64,000 nucleotides of DNA, taken from positions 62,001 to 126,000 of the forward strand of contig JAYGEX010000001.1 in the NCBI GenBank assembly GCA_046582185.1. The letters run 5' to 3'. The stretch's first letter is position 1; each line of letters starts with the position of its first letter. Positions 27,806 through 36,900 of the stretch are shown here, one piece after another. The notes beneath the pieces are model-generated. The model was given only the letters and a program-made list of their open reading frames with translations. It was not told where the DNA came from and did not search any database. This DNA is from GCA-002726655 sp046582185. Its GTDB lineage: Bacteria > Pseudomonadota > Gammaproteobacteria > Pseudomonadales > Azotimanducaceae. Made by a program: the position numbers and the translations under genes.

Positions 27806-27937
27806 ATTACCTATATTTCCTGTGAAAACAAAAAATTAACTCATATATCTTATTACTTACCTATTTTTCTCGTATCCCATGTTTTAGAATTTATATTTAC
27901 CTGTATTTATTGATACATTATATTATTTACCTATAAT
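27806..27937 (+). promoter_or_regulatory. AT-rich Fic promoter with four spaced TTACCTATA repeats
   Basis: Four copies of an ATTACCTATA-like box start at about 27806, 27856, 27896 and 27926, so spacings are about 50, 40 and 30 bp, all near whole helical turns. A near-consensus promoter, TTGATA (27910-27915), 16 bp, TATAAT (27932-27937), sits over the last boxes: the fourth box overlaps the -10. This looks like an operator array for autoregulation or silencing of the fic gene. The binding protein is unknown. Confidence 0.55.
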
Positions 27938-27972
27938 TCTCCTTGATTACACTTTTTACGTGGAGAACCCCA

Positions 27973-29511
27973 ATGGGTGAACGAGATCTGGAAACCACCA
28001 GACTAGAACCGGCAGGTTACAAGGCACTCATCGTCCGGTTCAATCTGAATGTAATTTCCAACTGGCATCAGTCCCATGTTGCAGCAGGAAATACGCATAG
28101 GATCGAGACTGCCGCAGGAATAACAGAAGAAGTGTATCCAGCCAAATACTGGCCCGGTGACACACTTGGAGACCACCTTGAATTCGCAGTCAAGTATGAC
28201 GGTACCAATCTGGCTATTCTCGCGAGTATTTTTGCTGCCGCGTCACAAGATGAATTCCAGGCTTATATTGAATCGAAACCAAGAGGAAAATATACCCGGC
28301 GGTTATGGTTCCTTTACGAGTTCCTGACAGGATCGCTCCTCCCGTTGGACAACCTGAAGCAAGGAGGTTATATCGACCTTCTCGAAACAGAAAAATATTT
28401 TACTGCTTCCTCGCCAAACCGGGTCAAGCGTCAGAAGATCAACAATAATCTGTTGGGAACTCCCAGCTTCTGTCCAATCGTCCGCCGAACTGGAACACTC
28501 CAATTGTTTGACCAGGCCGACCTTACCGAACGCTGCCGAAAGATAGTGGCCGGATACTCGCCGAAACTTCTGAAGAGAGCTATGAATTACCTCTATATCA
28601 AGGAGACGAAATCATCTTTTGAAATTGAACACATTAAGCCTAATGCAACCAGGACCGAACGCTTTGTTTCCCTGCTTCAACTGGCCGAAAAAGAAGACTT
28701 TTGTGTAAAATCGAAGTTGATCGACCTGCAAAACCGTATCGTCGATCCCCGATTCAAAGATGTTGACTACCGAACAAGCCAGAACTATGTCGGTGAAGCA
28801 GTTTCATGGCAGAATGAAATTGTCCATTTTGTCTCTCCAAAGCCTGATGACCTGTCCGATCTGATGGAAGGTCTGGTTGCCAGCCACATACTCATGGGTA
28901 AGAGCAGTTTATCTACTGTGATCCACGCCGCTGTGGTGGCTTATGGATTTGTTTTCCTGCATCCTTTCGAGGACGGCAACGGCCGGATTCACCGCTTCCT
29001 AATTCATAATATTCTTGCCAGCAGAGGCTTTACACCCGAGGGGATTATGTTCCCAGTATCGGCTGCAATGCTGAAAGACTTATCGGCCTATGACGCTTCC
29101 CTGGAAGCGTTCTCCCGATCGCTTATACCTCTAGTGGAATATTCACTCGACGAAGAAGGGCAGATGACGGTCCTAAATGATACTGCACGGTGGTATAAGT
29201 ATACCGATATGACACTTCAAGCAGAGGCCTTATTCCGCTTCATTGAGCAGACTATCGATGCTGAACTTGTCAAAGAATTGGCCTTCCTGGTCAATTACGA
29301 CAAAGCTAAACAGGCTATCCAGGAGATCGTGGACATGCCCGACCGGCAAATCGATCTTTTTATCCGCTTCTCCCTCCAGAACAATAACCGGATTTCCGTA
29401 CGGAAAAGAGCCAGCCATTTTGAATTTCTTGACGATGAAGAGATCGCCCGAATGGGGCAAGCAATTCAGGCTATTTACAAGAAATCCGGAACGCCCAATA
29501 ATTCAGATTAA
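27973..29511 (+). CDS. Fic-domain AMPylase-like protein
   Basis: The Fic motif HPFEDGNGRIHRF (residues 330-342) is complete, including the catalytic His and the anion-binding GNGR, so nucleotidyl transfer to a protein hydroxyl is expected. An N-terminal inhibitory helix is visible at about 215-220, SFEIEH, fitting [S/T]xxxE[G/N] except for His after the Glu. The C-terminal 140 residues contain a winged-helix-like part (RKRASHFEFLDDEEIARMG). TTG at 27943 opens the frame, but GGAG at 27962-27965 points to ATG 27973. The gene lies alone between an NhaC relic and the intact NhaC gene, a typical acquired accessory position. Confidence 0.92.
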   Translation: MGERDLETTRLEPAGYKALIVRFNLNVISNWHQSHVAAGNTHRIETAAGITEEVYPAKYWPGDTLGDHLEFAVKYDGTNLAILASIFAAASQDEFQAYIESKPRGKYTRRLWFLYEFLTGSLLPLDNLKQGGYIDLLETEKYFTASSPNRVKRQKINNNLLGTPSFCPIVRRTGTLQLFDQADLTERCRKIVAGYSPKLLKRAMNYLYIKETKSSFEIEHIKPNATRTERFVSLLQLAEKEDFCVKSKLIDLQNRIVDPRFKDVDYRTSQNYVGEAVSWQNEIVHFVSPKPDDLSDLMEGLVASHILMGKSSLSTVIHAAVVAYGFVFLHPFEDGNGRIHRFLIHNILASRGFTPEGIMFPVSAAMLKDLSAYDASLEAFSRSLIPLVEYSLDEEGQMTVLNDTARWYKYTDMTLQAEALFRFIEQTIDAELVKELAFLVNYDKAKQAIQEIVDMPDRQIDLFIRFSLQNNNRISVRKRASHFEFLDDEEIARMGQAIQAIYKKSGTPNNSD

Positions 29512-29637
29512 GGCTTGGCGGTGTTGTGCACCCATTGGATGATGCATTGTTTTGTCGCTAAGCTTTATACAACCAAGTATACAACCAGTGCTTTCTTCGT
29601 TTTTGAATCCAAGTATTTCTATCTGCGGATCTCGGAA

Positions 29638-31401
29638 CTAGGCAAAAACCAATACTGTCCCGGTCCACAATATCGCTGCCAATCCAGCCGCAAAACTGGC
29701 TGGCACAATCTGCGTCTTCACATGGTCCATCAAATCACACCCGGTCGTCATGGAGCTCAAAATTGTGGTATCCGATATGGGCGAGCATTGATCCCCAAAC
29801 ACACTGCCGTTGAGCACGGTTGCGAAACAGACAGAGAGAAATAACTCCGGATTCTCCAGGCCCTGGGACTGTGCAATCGCCCATGCGAGAGGCATGGCAA
29901 GCGGAAAGGCAATCGCATAGGTTCCCCAGCTGGTGCCTGTAGAAAAGGCGATAATCATTGTCAATATTTGCAGGATAACCGGCAACATCCAAAAGGGAAT
30001 GGTCTTCCCCAGAAGATCCACCAGATACAGGCCGCCGCCTGCTTCCTGGCTGATGGCACCAATCGTTAGCGCCAATATCAGTATCACGGACGCTACAACC
30101 ACACCTTTCAAACCTTCACCAAAACCTTCCAGTACATGTACCAGGCTCATTCCCTTAAAGAGGGCAATAGTCACAGAGACCACAAGCGCCGTCGCAAAGG
30201 CCCAATTCACTTGCGGTGAGCCGCGAACCACAAAGGTACCCACTGCAATACCAATCAAAAGGAATAGAGGAATAAAAAACTCAAGTACGTTTGGGCTATA
30301 ACCTTCCGGCACATGACTGCCCTGCAACTCCTTTGAACTTAAGGGTGAGGCGCCAGGCGCATCCAATTGCCCTGTCTCCATCGCCCGCTTTCGAGCCGCT
30401 CGAAGGCCTGCGCCGGAAAATTTAGTGATATTCAAACTTAGTAACAATGTACCCAGAACGGCGAGGATGCCATAGAAGCTAAATGGAATACTCCTGAAGA
30501 AAAAGCTGATCCTGTCCGCTTCTGTCGCAAGAAAAGCGACACCAGGCAGGAAGATAAATGCCTGGACATATGCAGGCCAGGCATTAAACGCAAGCACGGA
30601 GGCAATGGGCGATGCCGTCGAATCAACAATATAACTCATCTCTTCATGACTGATATTATTCTTATCCGCCAATGGTCTGACGGTTGTACCAACCAATACC
30701 GTACTCACAGTACCCCCCTGAAAGAAGACGACTCCGAGTGCCCAGGCCACGAGTTTTGCAGATCTTGGTCCGCTGACAAAATGCTTCGTCATGAAATCGG
30801 CAAAGGCCTGTGCCGCACCAGTACGCGACCAGACGCCCATCAGCCCGCCCAACAACCAGAGATATAGCAACACTAACCCCGCAGCACCGGTAGTGGCGAG
30901 ATTAGGTAGCAATACCCCGTCCGTGATATCAAAACGACCCAACATAAATGAACCAGAAACAATACCACCCAGCAATGCTGTTAGCGGCTCCTTTGTCAGT
31001 AAGGCCAGCAAGATGGCAACAAACGCTGGCAACAATGACCAGAAGCCGTAATGGGATTTCGCCTGCAGCAACGAGTAAGAGACTTCCCCATCTCGCTCCG
31101 TCATTTCACTTATCCATTGCTCCTCCACAAGCGGCTCGCCTTCGAGTTCATTCAATGTGCTTTGATTGAGCACTGAATCCTCATAACGGACAATCTCACC
31201 AATGATCTTTTCCTTGCCTTTATAGGTATAAGCCAACTCCCCTGACTGACTCGTATAGACCTGATAGTTCGTCCTTTGCTCCACCCAGGTGGGCGAGACA
31301 AAGTAATGCACGTACAGGCCGCACAATAAGCTGAAACTGATGGCCCAGAAGCCAGGCTTCATAAAGGGCTGAAGATATTTTGGCAAGGCGTTGATGTTCA
31401 T
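29638..31401 (-). CDS. NhaC-family Na+/H+ antiporter-like membrane protein
   Basis: A 587-aa inner-membrane protein with about a dozen hydrophobic segments. NhaC-type regions are visible: LLALLTKEPLTALLGGIVSG, the polar FFQGGTVSTVLVGTTVRPLA stretch, ATVLNGSVFGDQCSPISDTT and STGTSWGTYAIAFPLAMPLA. It likely exchanges Na+ or an organic solute against H+. A soluble loop of about 70 residues follows the first helix. GAGGAG precedes ATG 31401. An old paralogue survives only as the relic at 27.6-27.8 kb. Confidence 0.9.
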   Translation of the reverse strand: MNINALPKYLQPFMKPGFWAISFSLLCGLYVHYFVSPTWVEQRTNYQVYTSQSGELAYTYKGKEKIIGEIVRYEDSVLNQSTLNELEGEPLVEEQWISEMTERDGEVSYSLLQAKSHYGFWSLLPAFVAILLALLTKEPLTALLGGIVSGSFMLGRFDITDGVLLPNLATTGAAGLVLLYLWLLGGLMGVWSRTGAAQAFADFMTKHFVSGPRSAKLVAWALGVVFFQGGTVSTVLVGTTVRPLADKNNISHEEMSYIVDSTASPIASVLAFNAWPAYVQAFIFLPGVAFLATEADRISFFFRSIPFSFYGILAVLGTLLLSLNITKFSGAGLRAARKRAMETGQLDAPGASPLSSKELQGSHVPEGYSPNVLEFFIPLFLLIGIAVGTFVVRGSPQVNWAFATALVVSVTIALFKGMSLVHVLEGFGEGLKGVVVASVILILALTIGAISQEAGGGLYLVDLLGKTIPFWMLPVILQILTMIIAFSTGTSWGTYAIAFPLAMPLAWAIAQSQGLENPELFLSVCFATVLNGSVFGDQCSPISDTTILSSMTTGCDLMDHVKTQIVPASFAAGLAAILWTGTVLVFA

Positions 31402-31740
31402 CGGGAAAATTCTCCTCGATCACATCTACGGGCTCTTATTGATACCGCTCTTGTTAATGATATTTCCGGATTTATTCTAATTATTGTTTTCATTATTTTT
31501 TTAGCGCCAAGCGCCGACCTATTCTCTGCAAGAAAATATTATCAGATTAAAACAGAAAGAGAGGGGGAAAGAAAAATGGCGGAGAAGCCCTGAATTACTC
31601 AGAGACAGATCTCCGCCGAAGAGGACGGGTGCAACTGTGTTTTTTAAATCAGGTTCTTAGATCAGTTTTCCAGATCAGGTACTTCAGATCAGGTACTTCA
31701 GATCAGAATCAGCCTGGATACCTTTAAGACCAGAACACAG
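31402..31740. other. Intergenic region between antiporter and DUF454-like genes
   Basis: No gene is supported. The left half (31440-31560) is AT-rich and should hold the antiporter promoter. A six-codon frame starting at ATG 31576 is the only small frame with a purine-rich lead. The right half contains the 14-bp tandem repeats listed separately. Confidence 0.6.
31646..31712. repeat. Tandem repeat, about five 13-14-bp ATCAGG units
   Basis: Two identical 14-bp units CAGATCAGGTACTT (31671-31698) are flanked by diverged copies (AAATCAGGTTCTT on the left, CAGATCAGAATCAG on the right). They lie 28 bp beyond the stop of the DUF454-like gene. The left copy is the same as the unit of the array at 39.03 kb. 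Confidence 0.9.
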
Positions 31741-32127
31741 CTAGTAATTTGAAACCTTGTTTTTAGTGTTACCGTTAAACGTGCTGTTAAAAGTCTTTTT
31801 GATCGTTTTACTCGCGCGGTACACGCCACCGCCGACAACGCGAACCGTCGTTGCTGCAGCATCAGCCACCATCCAGCCGGCAAGCCGAACTCTGGATCTT
31901 GCATCCACCTCACCAAATTGATCCATGCGACGATGCATTTTGCTCAAACGAGGATCATTCTTCGTAAACTCGTGAATTCGCTTCGAACCACGACTCAGCA
32001 AAAAAACGGCTGCCATCAGAAACAACACACCAGGAATTATCGGAATAATCAGCCCTATCACCCCCATCATCAGGCAAATCACGCCAATCACCAGATAAAC
32101 AAGCTTCTGAGCATTACTGAATCGCAT
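31741..32127 (-). CDS. DUF454/YbaN-like small membrane protein
   Basis: A 128-aa inner-membrane protein with two close hydrophobic helices (LVYLVIGVICLMMGVIGLII, then PGVLFLMAAVFLLSRGS) followed by KRIHEFTKNDPRLSKMHRRM, the arrangement of the DUF454 (YbaN) family. The C-terminal basic tail is long and not family-typical. Molecular function is unknown. It is the only gene between the antiporter and the GC-rich inverted repeat. Confidence 0.7.
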   Translation of the reverse strand: MRFSNAQKLVYLVIGVICLMMGVIGLIIPIIPGVLFLMAAVFLLSRGSKRIHEFTKNDPRLSKMHRRMDQFGEVDARSRVRLAGWMVADAAATTVRVVGGGVYRASKTIKKTFNSTFNGNTKNKVSNY

Positions 32128-32363
32128 ACTGATAAATTCCCACTTTATTAGATATATCTAATAAAGCAGAATCTATGCCATGCGCATAAGCCTTTGATTT
32201 ATATAGATCTGGAGACAGAACATCACCGAAGGGTGAGGAATCCCACCACTTTTTGGTTAACAAACACGATAGTCACCAGACTTAGTTGAAACCCGAGGGT
32301 GTTCTTAACCCACATGTGCCCCAACATTCAGGTTCAGTTCTGGAGGTTCTGTCGATTGAATCC
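32128..32363. other. Non-coding stretch upstream of the GC-rich inverted repeat
   Basis: No gene, repeat or terminator could be supported in this part of the 466-bp gap before the beta-oxidation gene. The bases near 32140-32200 are AT-rich and may hold the DUF454-like gene's promoter. Confidence 0.5.
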
Positions 32364-32518
32364 GCCGTAGCCACTAGATCCATGCTGGCCGCATCGGCAT
32401 GAGGCTGGGCGCCCCCACACATCCAAGGGGCCTGCGGCTGCGCGCGCCGCCATGCACATCCCCGCGCTCATGTCGGGACGCGCAGTCCTGCTGCCAGCAT
32501 GGACCTAGTGTCTACGGC
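32364..32518. repeat. GC-rich 155-bp element with 26-bp terminal inverted repeats
   Basis: The arms GCCGTAGCCACTAGATCCAT(GCTGGC) at 32364-32389 and their complement at 32493-32518 agree at 24 of 26 positions. Inside, CGCATCGGCATGAG and CTCATGTCGGGACGCG form a second, weaker pair, so a long imperfect hairpin is possible. The interior is markedly GC-rich compared with the flanks. No transposase is encoded. It could be a MITE-like element or a structured RNA; no attC core (RYYYAAC) was seen. Confidence 0.8.
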
Positions 32519-32593
32519 TTACCGAGCTCTGTTGCCGAACAAGAACAGTTACTGGCTACGGCAGGCATTAAACCAAAGATCTCTTCAATTCAA

Positions 32594-34696
32594 CTAAGCA
32601 TCAAACGAAGCAAAGTTCTTACCTTCCGCGACCAGCTTCTTTAACAACTCTGAAGGCTTCCAAACATCATCGCCAGTTTCCTCAAAAAACCGCTCAATGT
32701 CCGCAAGAACTCCCTCAAGCCCCTGACTGTCCGCAAACCACATGGGCCCACCAACATAAGACGGGAACCCGTAGCCATTCACATACACCGTGTCGATATC
32801 ACCGGCACGAAGGGCATGACCTTCTTCCAACAACTTGGCGCCAATATTCACCAGCGGATAAATGCAACGCTTCAGGATTTCGTCATCTGAAAACTCCCGG
32901 CGGGTATAACCGGATTCCTTGGACACACGTTCTATGACCTCATCGGCAATGCTGTCCGGCCGTGGCGTTCTATCCCCTTCGGCATATTGGTAATAACCCT
33001 TGCCATTTTTCTGTCCATATCGGTCCAGCTCACAAAGTTCATCCGGAATCCTGGCTGTGACTTCATTTGAGCCACCAACCATCTTGCGAGCGCGCCAGCC
33101 AAGATCAAGGCCGACCATATCTGCCATCGCAAAAGGGCCCATGGCTAATCCAAATTCATAGATCACCTTATCAACCTGGGCAGGCATCGCGCCTTCGAGG
33201 ATCATCAAGTTGGCCTGGCGGCTATAACCACCGATCATGCGATTGCCAATAAAACCTGGGCAGTTACCAGCAACAACAGACACTTTTCCTAATTTCTTGC
33301 CGAGGGCCATTGCAGTTCCCAAGGTGACAGGAGATGAATCCTTACCCTTAACAACTTCCAGCAGGCGCATCACATTTGCCGGGCTAAAGAAGTGCATGCC
33401 ACAGACAAACTCAGGGCGTGATGTACAGGCCGCAATTGCATCAACATCAAGACCGGAAGTATTGGTTGCCAGCAAGGCACCTTGCTTCATCACCTTATCC
33501 AGCTGAGTAAAGATCTCTTTTTTCAGGTCCAGGTTTTCGTAGACGGCTTCAATCACAACATCAGCATCACCAAGGTCTTCAAATTTTTCGGTGGCGATAA
33601 TCAACGACATGCGCTTGTCCATTTCTTCCTGGGACAGGCGACCGCGTGAAACTGTTCGCGCGTAGTTACCCTCGATAACCTTAATGCCTTTCGCCAGATT
33701 CTCTGCATTGTTGTCATGCAAGCGGACGGGAATACCAGCATTGGCAAAACACATGGCGATACCACCACCCATGGTGCCTGAGCCGATGACTGAGCCCTTA
33801 TTGATTTCAATCAGCGGCACATCTTTCGTTAATCCCGGGATTTTGTTTGCTGCTCTTTCAGCAAAGAAAATATGAATAAGCGCTTCACGTTGTGGGTCTT
33901 GCATGCATTCGCCGAACAACTTCCGCTCAATCGCAAGCCCTTCATCAAAAGTATCCGCATTTACTGCACCTTCAATGCACTTCAGAATCTGGGAAGGTGC
34001 AAATTGGTTACGGTTGGTTTTAACGAGCTGTGCTGCGGCCTTCTCAAACAATTCACTATTGCCACGGTCTGCTGCAATCTTGTCGTCCATATCCCGGATC
34101 TTTCGCGTCTGGGCACCAGCGGCGACGATTTCTTCTGCGTATTTGATGCCTGCTTCAACAATATCGCCTTCGGCAATTTTATCGATGATGCCCATTTCCA
34201 GAGCCTGGGGAGCGAGAATTGGATTACCTGAAACAATCGCCTGTACCGCCAATTCGGCGCCAATCAGCCTCGGTAAGCGCTGCGTTCCACCGGCACCCGG
34301 GAGTAATCCTAATTTCACTTCTGGCAATCCTACAGGGGCCTTTTGGGCGGCAATTCTATAATCACAGCAAAGGGCGACTTCCAATCCACCACCAAAGGCA
34401 GTTCCATTGATCGCGGCGATAATAGGCTTGGTACTTTGTTCCATCTTCTCAATGGCGTCTCCCAAGCCAACACCTTCTGTGGCGGCACTGCCGAACTCGC
34501 TGATATCTGCGCCTGCAATAAATGCACGATGCATCCCGGTGACAACAATCGCCTTGATTGCATCATCAGCCAGTGCAGTATTTACACCATCAAACAAGCC
34601 CTGGCGAACACCGGATGACAGCGGGTTAACGGGTGGATTGTCTATGCTGAGTAAGGCTATTTCGCCTCGAGTCTCATAATGCACAGTGCCTTTCAT
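32594..34696 (-). CDS. Bifunctional enoyl-CoA hydratase / 3-hydroxyacyl-CoA dehydrogenase
   Basis: Fatty-acid beta-oxidation multifunctional protein of the peroxisomal-type layout (700 aa). The N-terminal crotonase domain has HRAFIAGADISEFG and LPEVKLGLLPGAGGTQRLPR with its catalytic Glu; the Rossmann domain starts at GSGTMGGGIAMCFANAGIPV; the dehydrogenase part has GMHFFSPANVMRLLEVV with the catalytic His and GNCPGFIGNRMI. TTG at 34708 opens the frame, but GGAG and spacing favour ATG 34696. No partner thiolase gene lies next to it. Confidence 0.94.
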   Translation of the reverse strand: MKGTVHYETRGEIALLSIDNPPVNPLSSGVRQGLFDGVNTALADDAIKAIVVTGMHRAFIAGADISEFGSAATEGVGLGDAIEKMEQSTKPIIAAINGTAFGGGLEVALCCDYRIAAQKAPVGLPEVKLGLLPGAGGTQRLPRLIGAELAVQAIVSGNPILAPQALEMGIIDKIAEGDIVEAGIKYAEEIVAAGAQTRKIRDMDDKIAADRGNSELFEKAAAQLVKTNRNQFAPSQILKCIEGAVNADTFDEGLAIERKLFGECMQDPQREALIHIFFAERAANKIPGLTKDVPLIEINKGSVIGSGTMGGGIAMCFANAGIPVRLHDNNAENLAKGIKVIEGNYARTVSRGRLSQEEMDKRMSLIIATEKFEDLGDADVVIEAVYENLDLKKEIFTQLDKVMKQGALLATNTSGLDVDAIAACTSRPEFVCGMHFFSPANVMRLLEVVKGKDSSPVTLGTAMALGKKLGKVSVVAGNCPGFIGNRMIGGYSRQANLMILEGAMPAQVDKVIYEFGLAMGPFAMADMVGLDLGWRARKMVGGSNEVTARIPDELCELDRYGQKNGKGYYQYAEGDRTPRPDSIADEVIERVSKESGYTRREFSDDEILKRCIYPLVNIGAKLLEEGHALRAGDIDTVYVNGYGFPSYVGGPMWFADSQGLEGVLADIERFFEETGDDVWKPSELLKKLVAEGKNFASFDA

Positions 34697-34746
34697 ATCT
34701 TTCTCCAATCAAATTTTTCGTGGCGCGAGTATACCCCAGTTATGCG

Positions 34747-34820
34747 GCTTTATAGCCCCTAATAGCTACTATATGACTCCTATATAGCTCCTGGATAACA
34801 TAGCTTCTATATAGCCCCCA
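34747..34820. repeat. Degenerate TATAGC-rich repeats in a divergent intergenic region
   Basis: Units such as TATAGCCCCTAA, TAGCTACTATATGACTCC, TATATAGCTCCTGGATAACA and TAGCTTCTATATAGCCCCC follow each other with irregular spacing of about 12-18 bp. The words resemble the 13-bp unit (CTCCTGTCTATAG) at 2.1 kb. They lie between the divergent beta-oxidation and DUF1631 genes. Confidence 0.6.
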
Positions 34821-34937
34821 TCCCTTGTTAACTACCCTTCGTCCGATAGACCGCAAAACTGTGAGCAAGATCACCTTTTGTCGGCCGATGCTCTTATACC
34901 ATCCACCCTCTATAGAAATAACTAGAAAACTGAACAG

Positions 34938-36733
34938 ATGAGCGGCCGCAAGACCAAACAGGAACGGGTGGAGTCTGCCCTGATCAATTACTATATGTCA
35001 CCGGAACCAGGTGCCGTTGTTATTGAGTCTGTCCATTTGCAGGGCCTGCTCCAGAGTTTACCTGCCCTTTCCTTCAATAAACCAGCTGCAAGCATCATCA
35101 AGCAGCTACAGGAACACCATCCTGGCACGACCTTATCGAAGCGAGATCACGCGATATTAAACTTTGTCGATGACACGATCGGCAAGTTGCTCGGCACGAC
35201 CGATATGGACTACAAGATTGAAGGTTTGATCCGAAGCTATTCAGCCCTGCTCGCCATTCCTGCAATCGCTGAAGGTCCTGGCGTGATCACTAAACAGCAT
35301 CTCTGCATTGCGCTCCTGGACATACTCTTTCAGGGATGTATGGGCTGGAGCGAAGACCTGGGTATCCTTGGCGATGAACTCATCGTGCAGATAGAAGAAC
35401 GGCTGCGATCTCACTCGAAGGATCACATGAACAGCGATGAATTCCTGCTGGAAATTCAAACAGTCTTCGCCAAACGTGCGCCTGTCTTTAAACGAATGGA
35501 AGCAACCCTGGCTAATACAGAACTGGCTAACCTCACCCTGCACAAGGCACGACTTCACTCTGCACGATTACTAAACCAGGAAATGGATCGGCAGGAATTT
35601 CCTATGTTTATTATTTTTCTGCTGCAGGGTGCGTGGTATGAGTTCCTGCAGGAAATTGTCATTCAATTCGGAAAGAATTCACAGGAATGGGTCAAGGCCA
35701 CAAACCTGACCAAGGCACTTATCTGGTCCTTACAACCTCGAAAGGAGACCATAAAGCACAATGAGATAATGAGTGACCTGCCAGAAAAGGTACTTGGTTT
35801 TGCGCCTCCCTCGATTGGGATACCGCGACGATTGAAAATGCCATGATGGATGTAGAGCAAGAGTATATCGCCTTGAGAAGTGGCGAACCCTCCACACCAT
35901 GTGAGTTCAACTTCATCTCGCCAAGATCGAACAAAGCAATATCAACCCAATCCATCGAGCAGTCTGCGGCCTCCAAAATTGCCTCACTGGAATTGGGCGA
36001 ATGGTATTTGTTCGACGACAAAAGCGAATCCGATGAAAAAGCCGCACGCTTGAAGCTCATCATGAATAGCCCGCACGCCGAGCGTCTCCTGTTTACCAAC
36101 CATAACCGCAGAAAGGCAATGCAAGTCGATTATGGGCAGATGGTCAGCTATATGGAAAACGAAACCATTAAACTGCTGTCCTTTGCAAAGACAAGCCGTG
36201 AAGCAATTCGAGACCATCTTCAGGATATCCTGCGTACGGTTAACGAGCAGGTAAAGAAGGAACGGCTTGCCACTCAGTAGAAGGAGCGTAAGGCACTTGC
36301 CCGTAAACATCGAACAGCGCGTAAATCCTCGCGAGTCGCCGATCTCTCACGGCAGAAGATTGTCTCCCGGCTTAAGAAGAAGCGCTCTATTGCCTTGCGG
36401 CGCAAGACTCTGCAAAAGAGAACCTCCGCGGTCAAAGCAGTCGCACAACTACACCCGGATGCCTGGGTGAAGCTACTACTGATGGTGGGAACGCTGACAC
36501 CCTGCAAACTGGTGGCAGTGATGCCAGGAGGCGAGCGGTATATTTTCGCTAATCGTGCCGGTATTAAGGTGGCTGAATATTCCGCACGGCAACTCTCGAA
36601 TTTGCTCATTACTGAAAATAGCGAGATTCTGGATACAGGAGATGAATTCGATAGAGTCCTCTCTAATATCATAATAGGATTACGCCATAGTAAGACGCAA
36701 AGCTTCGACACACTGAGCGGTGAAGTCGCCTAA
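34938..36733 (+). pseudogene. DUF1631 protein gene interrupted by a frameshift and a stop
   Basis: Three frames together make one DUF1631-type protein of about 600 aa. The first (34938-35846) carries the core PMFIIFLLQGAWYEFLQEIV and LTKALIWSLQPRKE. The second frame can be read upstream of its ATG as SLDWDTATIENAMMDVEQEY, so the shift lies at about 35786-35806, and it ends at TAG 36278-36280. The same frame then continues to 36733 with LHPDAWVKLLLM, GGERYIFANRAGIKVAEYSA and the usual C-terminal region. DUF1631 proteins are cytoplasmic and of unknown function, often in bacteria with PilZ or cyclic-di-GMP pathways. Possibly a recent pseudogene. Confidence 0.8.
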
Positions 36734-36900
36734 GCTGCCATTTTAGGGCTAGAAACAAGACAAGATTTTCCTCAATCTTTTTATCTACTCTATTATCTAA
36801 ACGGGTACCCTGGACGTGCCGAAGCCGCTATGAATGGCGATTTTTTCTGGTATCCTCTATCGTTCAGTATTTGATGAATCCAGTACCACTGCAATCTTGA

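Noticed and set aside
32364..32518. Integron attC site
   Set aside because: Size and hairpin fit, but the conserved core sites were not found and no integrase or cassette array is nearby.
32399..32644. 81-aa GC-rich frame on the plus strand
   Set aside because: It lies inside the inverted-repeat element and runs into the beta-oxidation gene on the other strand; composition reflects the element.
33903..34361. 152-aa plus-strand frame
   Set aside because: Antisense to the well-supported enoyl-CoA hydratase/dehydrogenase gene, with no recognisable motif.
36274..36711. 145-aa minus-strand frame
   Set aside because: Antisense to the C-terminal part of the DUF1631 gene, which has recognisable conserved sequence.
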